From CAVYPR01 sp052145775 (GTDB lineage: Bacteria; Actinomycetota; Acidimicrobiia; Acidimicrobiales; RAAP-2), in contig JBKQNY010000169.1 in NCBI GenBank assembly GCA_052145775.1, forward strand, positions 1 through 10,807: a stretch of DNA of 10,807 nucleotides, in the 5' to 3' direction. The notes beneath the pieces were generated by a model, which saw only the letters and a program-made list of their open reading frames with translations, ran no database searches and was not told the origin of the DNA. The translations under genes were made by a program, and so were the position numbers. Position 1 is the first letter of the stretch, and the number at the start of each line of letters is the position of its first letter. This document shows, in pieces, positions 1 through 6,910 of this stretch.

Positions 1-7
1 CGCTTAA

Positions 8-18
8 TACACGTGTGA
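8..18. repeat. Left copy of TACACGT core, candidate recombinase site
   Basis: TACACGT at 8-14 recurs as a direct copy at 2411-2417. Across 6-18 against 2409-2421, 10 of 13 bases match. The left copy is embedded in the 8-base palindrome ACACGTGT (9-16), which fits the inverted arms that tyrosine recombinases bind. It lies 54 bases before ATG 68. A 7-base match could be chance; its position directly outside the recombinase pair makes it of interest. Almost nothing to its left is in the window, so the outer flank cannot be judged. Confidence 0.4.
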
Positions 19-67
19 TCGTCAGTGCATCCCCGTGTCTTCCACTCACGGCTGGGAGGGTTCGGGA

Positions 68-1114
68 ATGACCTCCTTCCCCTGCCTTGTCCGCGGTGTC
101 TCGGTGAACGGTGAGGACCGCTACGTCCTCGGCCATCCCGTCGTCGACCGTTACCTCGAGTTCGTGGCGGGGCGGGTGCGCTCGAACACTTTGCGGGCGG
201 TGGCCTTCGACCTGAAGGTGTTCTTCACCGTCGTTGACAAGGACCCCGTCGACGTCGTGGCAGCGGACATCTTCGAGTTCCTGGCCGATCAGCGCGGCGA
301 CCGCCGGGTGGTGCGGATCAGCGATGGTGAGTCGGGCTTGGCGGCACGGACCATTGCCCGCCGTTTGTCCTCGATCTCCGGGTTCTACTCCTACCTGGTG
401 GCTCGAGGGGACACTCCGGTCCGGTCGAACCCGGTCCCTCGGGGACTCTCCACCCGCCGACGCGGTGGTCGCTCGACGCTGGCCCCGTTGGTGCGGGTCC
501 CCCGCACGCTTCCCAAGATCCTCTCGCCCAGTGACGTGAAGGCGTTGGTCGGCTCCCTGCGCACCCACCGTGACCGGGCCATGGTCTTCGCCATGGTGCT
601 CGGTGGGCTCCGACGCTGCGAGGTGCTCGGCCTGCGCCTCGGTGACATCCAGGTCGCCGAGCGCTCGCTGTTCATCGCCGAGGGCAAGGGCGGGCGCGAG
701 CGGATCGTCCCCATCTCGAACACGTTCTTCACCGAGGTGGGTGACTACCTGCGAACAGAGCGTCCCCCTGATGCGTTGACCGACCGGGTGTTCGTGGCCC
801 TGAAGGGCCCGAGCCGAGGGACCGGGCTCAGTGCCGAAGGCGTCGACGTGATCATGCGCGGTGCCCGACAACGCGCCGGCCTCGAGCGGGCCACCTGCCA
901 CCAGCTTCGCCACACCTGTCTCACCCGCTTGCGAGAGGCCGGCATGGCCTTGGAGGCGATCCAGGCCCAGGCCGGCCACGCCTCAATCGAGTCGACCCGC
1001 GTGTACCTGCACCTGACCGATGACTGGCTGGCCAAGGAGTACCGATCCGCTGCCGAGCTCATCGACGCCGGGCACGCCGCCGAGCTGCTGGCCATGGAAG
1101 CGGTGACCGCATGA
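68..1114 (+). CDS. Tyrosine recombinase (site-specific integrase), first of an overlapping pair
   Basis: A phage-integrase-family recombinase that would cut and rejoin DNA through a 3'-phosphotyrosine intermediate. The N-terminal part (to about residue 125) looks like a SAM-like core-binding domain. The C-terminal catalytic domain keeps the full set: Arg in GGLRRCEVLGLR (residue 182 from this start), the beta-hairpin Lys in EGKGGRER (207), H-Q-L-R-H (His 278, Arg 281), G-H (304) and the nucleophile Tyr in TRVYLHL (313). I chose ATG 68 because GGGAGG lies 8 bases upstream; the frame is open to a GTG at 35 (359 aa), which lacks such a site. The protein is 348 aa, normal for the family. Its stop overlaps the start of the second recombinase (ATGA at 1111-1114), so the two are probably translationally coupled and may act as a heteromeric pair. 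The natural partner site is unknown. Confidence 0.93.
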   Translation: MTSFPCLVRGVSVNGEDRYVLGHPVVDRYLEFVAGRVRSNTLRAVAFDLKVFFTVVDKDPVDVVAADIFEFLADQRGDRRVVRISDGESGLAARTIARRLSSISGFYSYLVARGDTPVRSNPVPRGLSTRRRGGRSTLAPLVRVPRTLPKILSPSDVKALVGSLRTHRDRAMVFAMVLGGLRRCEVLGLRLGDIQVAERSLFIAEGKGGRERIVPISNTFFTEVGDYLRTERPPDALTDRVFVALKGPSRGTGLSAEGVDVIMRGARQRAGLERATCHQLRHTCLTRLREAGMALEAIQAQAGHASIESTRVYLHLTDDWLAKEYRSAAELIDAGHAAELLAMEAVTA

Positions 1115-2403
1115 GTGCCCTCTTGTCCCCGGTCGAAGAGTGGGTCCCGAAGAGCGCGTCCGAGCGTGAGTGGGAGACCCTGCGGGCGGCGTCACCGCAG
1201 GTGGTGAGGACCATCGACCGTTACCTGGTCCAGCTGTCGACGGTTCTTGCCCCCATGAGCGTCGAGGTGGCCGATCAGACCCTGCGCCAGCTCGTCCGCT
1301 GGCTGGTGGCCGCCACCGACGTCACCGCCATCGCCGACATCAGCCGGTCTCACCTCGAGGACTACAAGGTCTGGCTGGCCACCCAACCCGGCATGAAGGG
1401 CGAGACGCTGGCCAAGAACACCCAGCGTCACCGGCTGCGGATGATCCGAATCTTCTTCGAGCGGATCATCGAGTGGGACTGGGACGACGCCCCCCGACGC
1501 AATCCGCTCTTCCATGGGGACATCGCCCCTCGGACCGACCCGCTTCCCAGGTTCTTGAACGACCAGGACGCTGCCAGGCTGATGGAGGCGGCCCGGTCCC
1601 ACCGGCTCCCTCGCTATCGCCTGGTCGTCGAGATGCTGGCCCGCACCGGCATGCGGGCCGGTGAGCTCTGCGACCTGGATGCCGACGCCGTCACCTTGAT
1701 CGGTGACGACTATTGGCTCCGGATCCCGGTCGGCAAGCTACGCAACGACCGCTTCATCCCCCTGCACCCCGACCTGGTGGTGCTCTTGGCGGAATGGACG
1801 GCGAACAACGCCGAGTTCATCCGGGCCCACAAGCGCCTCATGGCCGACCACCACAAGCCGCTCGACCGCAGGACCGTCCACCGCATCGTCACAACCACCG
1901 CCAGGCGGGCCGGCATCGGCCCGGTCCACCCCCACCAGCTGCGCCACACGCTCGCCACCCAGGCCATCAACCGGGGCATGCGCCTCGAGGCCATCGCCGC
2001 CCTCTTGGGCCACCGCTCGATGGAGATGACCCTCACCTACGCCCGCATCGCCGACCGGGTCGTGGCCGACGAGTACGCCGGTGTCTGCGCCCAGATCGAC
2101 GCCCTCTACGACACCGCTGGCGCACCCGAGGGTGCCCTCCCCGCCGTGATCGAGACGGCCGCCATGACCCGCCTGCGCAAGGAGTCCCACGCCCGGATGC
2201 TGGGCAACGGCATGTGCACCCGGCCGGTCGAGCTCGAGTGCCGGATGGAGTCAGCCTGTGAGACCTGCGCCTACTTCCGCACCGGACCCGAGTTCGTGCC
2301 CGTCCTCCTTCGCCAGCGGGACCACGCTCGCAAGAGCGGACAGGCGGAACGGGCAAGCCTCTTCGAAACCCTCGTCACCCGAGCGAGTCAGGCGTCGACT
2401 TGA
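1111..2403 (+). CDS. Tyrosine recombinase with C-terminal cysteine cluster, second of an overlapping pair
   Basis: A 430-aa integrase-family recombinase. An N-terminal core-binding domain (about residues 30-125) precedes the catalytic domain with Arg 182 (RTGMRAGEL), Lys 209 (VGKLRNDR), His 275 and Arg 278 (HPHQLRHT), His 301 (LLGHRS) and Tyr 310 (MTLTYARI). All catalytic residues are present, so it should be active. Beyond the usual end it has an extension of about 90 residues with four cysteines (369, 377, 383, 386; spacing C-x7-C-x5-C-x2-C) followed by a basic, helical tail. From memory of the family, this tail recurs in a subgroup of actinobacterial integrases; a zinc-binding role is inferred from the spacing. 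It starts inside the stop of the first recombinase. The stop codon sits 7 bases before the TACACGT core, so the gene reaches almost to the presumed end of the element. Confidence 0.95.
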   Translation: MSALLSPVEEWVPKSASEREWETLRAASPQVVRTIDRYLVQLSTVLAPMSVEVADQTLRQLVRWLVAATDVTAIADISRSHLEDYKVWLATQPGMKGETLAKNTQRHRLRMIRIFFERIIEWDWDDAPRRNPLFHGDIAPRTDPLPRFLNDQDAARLMEAARSHRLPRYRLVVEMLARTGMRAGELCDLDADAVTLIGDDYWLRIPVGKLRNDRFIPLHPDLVVLLAEWTANNAEFIRAHKRLMADHHKPLDRRTVHRIVTTTARRAGIGPVHPHQLRHTLATQAINRGMRLEAIAALLGHRSMEMTLTYARIADRVVADEYAGVCAQIDALYDTAGAPEGALPAVIETAAMTRLRKESHARMLGNGMCTRPVELECRMESACETCAYFRTGPEFVPVLLRQRDHARKSGQAERASLFETLVTRASQAST

Positions 2404-2408
2404 CACGG

Positions 2409-2421
2409 ATTACACGTATAA
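2409..2421. repeat. Right copy of TACACGT core, candidate recombinase site and element boundary
   Basis: This copy (core 2411-2417) begins 7 bases after the stop of the second recombinase. TTACACGTATAA (2410-2421) is a palindrome with one mismatched pair. Immediately after it the reading frame of a transporter C-terminal half becomes recognisable (from about 2422), so a boundary between foreign and host sequence falls at or within a few bases of this site. As a tyrosine-recombinase crossover core it would be the attR counterpart of the copy at 8-14. Confidence 0.45.
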
Positions 2422-2968
2422 CGCCAGCTTAGAGACGAAGCTGCTGCTCACGTTGGCCATGTTCGTCGTCTTCGCCGTTCCCGGCTACCTCCTGGCGGTC
2501 TGGAAGATGGACAAGATCGGGCACAGGCGGCTCCAGTTCATCGGCTTTGCCGTCATGGCGGCGTGCTTCCTCCTCCTCGCAGCGGTGCCGGACTTCACGA
2601 CGATGGTCGCACCGTTCATCGCCATCTTCGGGCTCAGCTACTTCTTCACCGAGTTCGGGCCGAATACGACGACCTTCGTGGTGCCGTCCGAGGTGTTCCC
2701 AGTGAACGTGCGCACGACCGGTCACGGCTTCGCCGCCGGCATCGGCAAACTCGGTGCCTTCGTCGGCGTCTTCGTGGTGCCACAGCTCCAGACGCATTTC
2801 GGATTGCGATGGCTGTTGGCGGTGGCCGGGGTCGCAGCGATCGCGGGGTTCGCTCTCACCAGCTTGCTTCCGGAGCCGGCGCGGCGATCCCTCGAAGACG
2901 TCTCAGGTGAGGACGCCAGAGAACCAGTGAACCTGCAGGTGGCGACCGCGGCGCCGAACGCCACGTGA
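2411..2968 (+). pseudogene. 5'-truncated MFS transporter, C-terminal half (phosphate:H+ symporter-like)
   Basis: About 185 codons matching the C-terminal six-helix half of a major facilitator protein. The loop between the first two remaining helices has the MFS signature-type stretch WKMDKIGHRR. The segment GLSYFFTEFGPNTTTFVVPS, then EVFPVNVRTTGHG and IGKLGAFVG, resembles the phosphate:H+ symporter (PHS) group; the substrate is not proven. Roughly six hydrophobic segments can be seen, ending with LLPEPARRSLED, a typical MFS C-terminus. No plausible start lies at its beginning: the frame runs backwards without a stop into the recombinase gene, but upstream of about 2411 that reading is only a shadow of the recombinase. 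The first six helices are missing or lie beyond the left edge. It is best read as a gene cut by the adjacent element, probably non-functional. Confidence 0.8.
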
Positions 2969-2975
2969 CCTCCTC

Positions 2976-3047
2976 CTCCTGAGCGACGACAGGAGCGGAC
3001 GCGGCCGCCACCAGGCGTCCGACACGGTCTCCTGGCAGTGCCGAGAC
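2976..3047. terminator. Two candidate hairpins between convergent genes
   Basis: The 134 bases between the transporter remnant and the convergent BrkB-family gene contain two inverted repeats. One is CTCCT (2976-2980) with AGGAG (2991-2995), loop of 10. The other is GTCTC (3027-3031) with GAGAC (3043-3047), with an additional inner GGC-AGT-GCC stem. Neither is followed by a T run on either strand, so intrinsic termination is uncertain; the position is what a shared terminator would occupy. Confidence 0.3.
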
Positions 3048-3102
3048 GAGTCGCCCTCCATGCCGTGATGGCGTGGCGAGGTCACCGTGGACGGCAGAGT
3101 GT

Positions 3103-4215
3103 TCACTCCTCGGTTCCTCCATCCGCCGGGGCCTGTGGGGGCGGCAGCGGTTCGTAGTCCGCCTCGGGCGTGAACTGGATGTGGACCTCGACCTCGGGCC
3201 GGCGGACCTCCATCCGGGCCAGGCGCTCGAAGACCAACCTGTCGCCATCGATGAGCGGCGGTTGGGTCATCGATCTCGGCCATAGGCGGTATCGCTTGAC
3301 CACGTTGATCTCCGCGGCGAGGAGGAAGAACTGGGCCCCTAAATAGATCCAGGCCAAGAGGACGAGGACGACGCCGAAGAAGCCGTAGGTCTGCGTCGAG
3401 TGCTGCAGCTCCCGGCCCACGTACCAGCTTCCGACGAGTTGCAGCGCCTGCCAGAACACCGCGGCCAGCGCCGCGCCGAGGACGACGTCTCGATACCGAA
3501 GCTTGACGGCCGTCATCACCATCAATGCGAGGAGTATGAGCCCGAAGTTGAGGACAAGCGACCCGACGATCAAGAACGCTCTCGAAAGCTCGTCGTGCGA
3601 ATCCAGGGTGGCGAACCCCGTGAGCACCGTCAATCCGATGGTGGAAGCGGCGAGCAGCACGAGGACGCCGAGTCCTCGGAGATAGCGCATGGGGAGGGAC
3701 GGCCAGTGCACGTAGGGGATGTTCCATACTTTGTTCATGGCACTCTGGGTCGCAAGGCCGAGTCCGATCGCCCCGTAGAGGAGAAGCAGACCTCCGACGA
3801 CAACGGCGATGACGCTCCCGGTCAGAGGGTGGATCTGCGATTGCAGCTGGCTACCGATGATGGGAAAGGAACCGAGGGCGCTGTCGACCAGGTCCTTGCG
3901 AAGCCGGTCGTTGTCGTGGAGGACGTAGCCGAGGATCGTCGTGAACAGCATCAAGAGCGGAAAGAGAGCGAAGAGTCCGTAGTACGCGAGGAGGGCGGCC
4001 TTGCTGCCTGCCTGGTCGTTTCCGAATTTCTGCATGACGGCGAACGGGAAGCCCACGACACGGTGCCTCTGCTGGAACTTGTCCGTCCGGCGGACGGCTG
4101 CCTCCAGGCGGCCCGGTCGTTTCCTTACAGGTACCGGCGCGGAGGGACCCACACGTGGATCTGGCGAACGGGGAGGTGGAAGATCCGGAACAGTCATGCC
4201 AACGACCATGCCCAC
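3103..4215 (-). CDS. YihY/virulence factor BrkB family inner-membrane protein
   Basis: An integral membrane protein of 370 aa. About 60 N-terminal residues are cytosolic, rich in proline and basic residues. Six hydrophobic segments follow (roughly residues 74-98, 132-158, 180-204, 212-238, 245-267, 277-302), then a C-terminal tail of about 65 residues that is charged and proline-rich (PLPPPQAPADGG). Family hallmarks are SKAALLAYYGLFALFPLLML at the first helix, the LVGSWYVGREL stretch, and TYGFFGVVLVLLAWIYLG at the last helix. Family members were once called ribonuclease BN; their molecular role is not settled, and a transport or envelope function is usually assumed. The start is uncertain: GTG 4215, ATG 4209 and ATG 4197 are all in frame and none has a convincing ribosome site; GGCGGGG lies roughly 10 bases before GTG 4215. 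It converges on the transporter remnant and lies about 265 bases downstream of the sulfatase on the same strand. Confidence 0.93.
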   Translation of the reverse strand: MGMVVGMTVPDLPPPRSPDPRVGPSAPVPVRKRPGRLEAAVRRTDKFQQRHRVVGFPFAVMQKFGNDQAGSKAALLAYYGLFALFPLLMLFTTILGYVLHDNDRLRKDLVDSALGSFPIIGSQLQSQIHPLTGSVIAVVVGGLLLLYGAIGLGLATQSAMNKVWNIPYVHWPSLPMRYLRGLGVLVLLAASTIGLTVLTGFATLDSHDELSRAFLIVGSLVLNFGLILLALMVMTAVKLRYRDVVLGAALAAVFWQALQLVGSWYVGRELQHSTQTYGFFGVVLVLLAWIYLGAQFFLLAAEINVVKRYRLWPRSMTQPPLIDGDRLVFERLARMEVRRPEVEVHIQFTPEADYEPLPPPQAPADGGTEE

Positions 4216-4481
4216 GACGGTGGACCCCGCCGGTCACGCCTCGCCAGGGGTTCGAAGATCGTCCCATACCTCCACGCCGTTGGCTGAACTGCAGGGATTG
4301 TCCCGTCAGCTCGCAAATCATGGTGCGACCCCAGCTAACCAGGAATTTGGCGGTGTTCAAACACCTCACCCCCCAGATGGCTGCACCAAGGCAGCGAATC
4401 GGCATGCGCCTGACCATGCCGAGAGACCAAAAGCACGGTGCCTTCCGCCCGCGCCCCGCGAGCAGCCACCCGGCGAGTGCT
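4216..4481. other. Intergenic region with a 14-base palindrome
   Basis: I find no gene in these 266 bases between the sulfatase stop and the BrkB-family start. Open frames crossing it have no recognisable motif and are antisense or out-of-frame to the neighbours. The clearest structure is GGTGTT-CA-AACACC at 4352-4365, a perfect 6+6 inverted repeat. It could be an operator or a small hairpin upstream of the membrane protein gene. A promoter for that gene should lie here, but no convincing -35/-10 pair stands out. Confidence 0.4.
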
Positions 4482-6122
4482 CTACCTGGCGGCGTTCCGT
4501 AGCTTCGGGATCCGGCGCTTGTCGTCACGCTCAGCGTCGAGCACGGATCGTAGGGTCGATGCGGTGGCGGGATCGTCGAGGGCCCGATTGTGACGCTCCT
4601 CGGGATCCACGGTCAGGTTGTGCAGCTCCCAGTCGGGGTCCGCGGCCGGACCCAAGAACGGGTTAGGAGCGACACCCTGGGCGGCGTACCAGTCGTCGAG
4701 CCGCTCGTAGTAGTGGTTCAGCTTCCACAGTTCGGATGCACCCCCGACGCCGGTCGGAAGCGTGGCCAGAACCGACTCGATGTTGATCGGCGGTGCGACC
4801 GGGTCGAACGCCGCTCCGGTCAGGATGTTGGTTTGCGTCATTCCCCGGGTGACATCGTCCTCGGTCATGAAGTAGACCGGGGAGGCGAGCGAGCCCGGTT
4901 CGACCTGCCCACGGACCAAGGGACTCAGGTCCCGACCGGGCAGCGGCTGAACCTCGTCATGATGGGCGGCGACGCCGGCGGAGGCCTGCTGCAGGTCGAT
5001 CCCGGCCAGTCCCAGAAGCGTCGGGATGAGGTCGACGTGGCTGGTCGGCACGTCCACTCCTCCACGCCCAGGCTCGATGCCGGGACCGGCAATGAGCAGG
5101 GGCACCCGGGTTGCCTCATCAAAGGCGTTGCACCATTTTTGGATCAAGCCGCCGTGGGCGCCCAGTAAGTCGCCGTGGTCGGAGGTGAACACGACGATGG
5201 TCTCGTCGGCCATGCCCGACTGCTCTAACGCCTCCAGGATGCGTCCGATGGCCTTGTCCACCAACTTCATGAGGTAGTAGTAGAGCCTTCGGTAGCCGAG
5301 ATCAGTGGCCGTCTCGAAGATCATCTGGGGCCAGACGGCCTTGAACGCCTCCTGGCACGCAGGGCGGCCAGTAAACGGGTCCGACTGGGACGGCGCCTCG
5401 GGCACGTCGGGCACGGTGTCGTCCGGCGGCCCGAATTGCAGCATCTGCTCCCACCCGAAGCCCGAAAAAGCGATGTCGTGAGGGTTCACGAAGGACGCAA
5501 CCGTCAGCCACGGGCCCTCGCCACGAGATGCCGCCAGTTCCCCGAACAGTTCGACGACCTGCTCGGCGAAGACGCCGTCTCGCACGGTCCCACAATCGGA
5601 CTTGTCGGCGCCGTGGGGTTCGCGTCCGATCCATCCCGAGAACCCGAACGGGTCGAGCCGGTCGGCTTTCCGGTATGCCTCGACCGCCTCGGGCAGCAAC
5701 TTGCCGTCGTCGTCGGAGGCCTTCAGTCCCTCGTGAGAGCCCGGGGTGGTGAGGTCGGCGAATGAGACGTGCCACTTGCCGCGGTAGTGGGTCCGGTAGC
5801 CGCCGGCCCGGAACCAGTCCCCCAGGGTCGGCACCGTATTCGGGTCGAGCCACTGCATGCCGGGGTCGGTACTCTGCTTGGCCGTGCCGTCCGTGGACGT
5901 CACCCCGTGCAGAGACGGGTACTGGCCGGTGAAGAGCGTGGCCCGGCTGGGCGTGCACGCAGTCGAGCCGGCGTAGTGGCGGTGGAACTCCAGGCCTCGG
6001 GACCGGATCGACTCCCGGGCGGTGAGCTGCGACGCACGGAACGACCGAACCGCCTGGGGCTCGTAGGGCGGCGGGTAGCGCTCCTCGTCCGTCATGATCA
6101 GCAGGATGTTCGGTCGGTCCAT
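4482..6122 (-). CDS. Sulfatase family hydrolase (formylglycine type)
   Basis: A 546-aa alkaline-phosphatase-superfamily enzyme that would hydrolyse a sulfate (or phosphonate) monoester. MDRPNILLIMTDEER supplies the N-terminal metal-binding acids (Asp 12, Glu 13). C-T-P-S-R at residues 56-60 is the sulfatase signature in which the Cys is converted to formylglycine. RGKWH (Lys 116, His 118), FTSDHGD (Asp 315, His 316) and Lys 329 complete the usual active-site set. There is no signal peptide, so it should be cytosolic, which argues for a small imported ester rather than a polymer. I chose ATG 6122: the frame extends to a TTG at 6167, but the conserved strand begins right after this ATG. The ribosome site is weak. 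No maturase gene (formylglycine-generating enzyme or anaerobic maturase) is in the window, so activation would depend on one elsewhere. Substrate is not predictable; choline-sulfatase-like and phosphonate monoester hydrolase-like activities are alternatives. Confidence 0.92.
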   Translation of the reverse strand: MDRPNILLIMTDEERYPPPYEPQAVRSFRASQLTARESIRSRGLEFHRHYAGSTACTPSRATLFTGQYPSLHGVTSTDGTAKQSTDPGMQWLDPNTVPTLGDWFRAGGYRTHYRGKWHVSFADLTTPGSHEGLKASDDDGKLLPEAVEAYRKADRLDPFGFSGWIGREPHGADKSDCGTVRDGVFAEQVVELFGELAASRGEGPWLTVASFVNPHDIAFSGFGWEQMLQFGPPDDTVPDVPEAPSQSDPFTGRPACQEAFKAVWPQMIFETATDLGYRRLYYYLMKLVDKAIGRILEALEQSGMADETIVVFTSDHGDLLGAHGGLIQKWCNAFDEATRVPLLIAGPGIEPGRGGVDVPTSHVDLIPTLLGLAGIDLQQASAGVAAHHDEVQPLPGRDLSPLVRGQVEPGSLASPVYFMTEDDVTRGMTQTNILTGAAFDPVAPPINIESVLATLPTGVGGASELWKLNHYYERLDDWYAAQGVAPNPFLGPAADPDWELHNLTVDPEERHNRALDDPATASTLRSVLDAERDDKRRIPKLRNAAR

Positions 6123-6505
6123 GCCCGGAACGCTACCGGGCAAGCAGTGTGTCTCTGAAATTGACAACGCTTCGGGAGCTCCGTCGCAACCTCGCTTCGC
6201 CCCGTCGGGGGCAGGGACCGTCCCCAGGCACTCGACTGATCTCGGCGATCCAATTCAACAAGTCCGGGTCACGCTTCGAGGGACGGCTTGTCGTGTCGCT
6301 CAGGGATCACAAGAGAGCCTCCAGGACGCCCGCCTTCAGTCAGAGCGTCGAGTCCATCGGCGCTCGCCGACCGAGGCCCCCATCGAGCTCCTCTTCGTCG
6401 GCTACGACTGAGCGGGAGTCGCTGTGGGCTTCGGCGAGCCGCGTTCGGCGAGCCTGTCCGAAGGCGTTACGCGCTCCCGCAGTGAGGGGCAGGGCCCAGC
6501 GCACG
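6123..6505. other. Gene-free region with short repeats, upstream of sulfatase and downstream of cupin
   Basis: Both neighbours are transcribed leftwards, so this stretch should hold the end of the cupin operon and the sulfatase promoter. Several open frames cross it on the + strand, but none has a family motif or ribosome site, so I call none. At 6427-6465 there is a structured patch: TTCGGCGAGCC occurs at 6430-6440 and 6444-6454 (14-base period), enclosed by CTTCGG (6429-6434) and CCGAAG (6458-6463), which are inverted copies. On the - strand it lies about 45 bases past the cupin stop and could act as a hairpin terminator, although no T run follows. Confidence 0.4.
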
Positions 6506-6895
6506 TCACTTTCGGTCTTCGCCTCGATATTCCTGGTCAGTGACGTGGTCGCCCCATTCGGGTTGGCCCTCGCTGACGGCGAGATGGGTCATGAAATGGT
6601 CGGGTGCCGCACCATGCCAGTGCCATTCGCCGCCCGGGGCAAACACCGTGTCGCCGGAGCGCAAGGTGACGATCGGTTCCCCACGCGCCTGGATGCGCCC
6701 TTCGCCCTCGGTGACATACAGGCTTTGACCGATGGAGTGACTATGCCAAGCGGTGCGGGCGCCGGGAGTGAAGTGCACAAAGGCGACCATGGCCGGTGAG
6801 TCCCCATGGGCTTCGGCGACGGCATCGATGAAGACGTCGCCGGTGAACCAATTGGACGGGCCCTTGGCCGTCGGACGCTTCGGACCGTGTTCCAT
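6506..6895 (-). CDS. Small cupin, manganese hydroxynitrile-lyase-like
   Basis: A 129-aa single-domain cupin. Motif 1 is GARTAWHSHSIGQSLYVTEG (residues 45-64) and motif 2 is GDTVFAPGGEWHWHG (81-95). The putative metal ligands are His 51, His 53, Gln 57 and His 92. From memory, the bacterial Mn cupins with (R)-hydroxynitrile lyase activity use His, His, Gln and His with this same spacing, and the start WFTGDVFID and the end DHVTDQEY also fit that group. Most relatives are of unknown function, so true lyase activity is only a possibility; a small metal-dependent lyase, isomerase or oxygenase acting on a product of the neighbouring dehydrogenases is equally plausible. ATG 6895 is preceded by AGGAGA (6903-6908 on the + strand numbering). 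It is the last gene of the operon, 15 bases after the short-chain dehydrogenase stop. Confidence 0.92.
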   Translation of the reverse strand: MEHGPKRPTAKGPSNWFTGDVFIDAVAEAHGDSPAMVAFVHFTPGARTAWHSHSIGQSLYVTEGEGRIQARGEPIVTLRSGDTVFAPGGEWHWHGAAPDHFMTHLAVSEGQPEWGDHVTDQEYRGEDRK

Positions 6896-6910
6896 ATGCT
6901 TCTCTCCTCG

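Noticed and set aside
2258..2410. Upstream part of the open frame that continues into the transporter remnant
   Set aside because: It overlaps the end of the second recombinase in another frame, is rich in Arg, Ser and Pro without any motif, and has no ribosome site; transporter similarity begins only after about 2411.
4245..4275. GGTTCGAAG resembling a tRNA T-loop
   Set aside because: The flanking bases do not form a T-stem, and no anticodon arm or acceptor stem can be built around it.
4001..4666. Long + strand frame spanning the BrkB start, the spacer and the sulfatase end
   Set aside because: Antisense to two well-supported genes, composition of a GC-rich shadow frame, no motif.
6149..6799. 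216-codon open frame on the + strand across the sulfatase/cupin gap
   Set aside because: No recognised domain or ribosome site, Ser/Arg-rich composition typical of shadow frames in GC-rich DNA, and its second half is antisense to the clearly real cupin gene.
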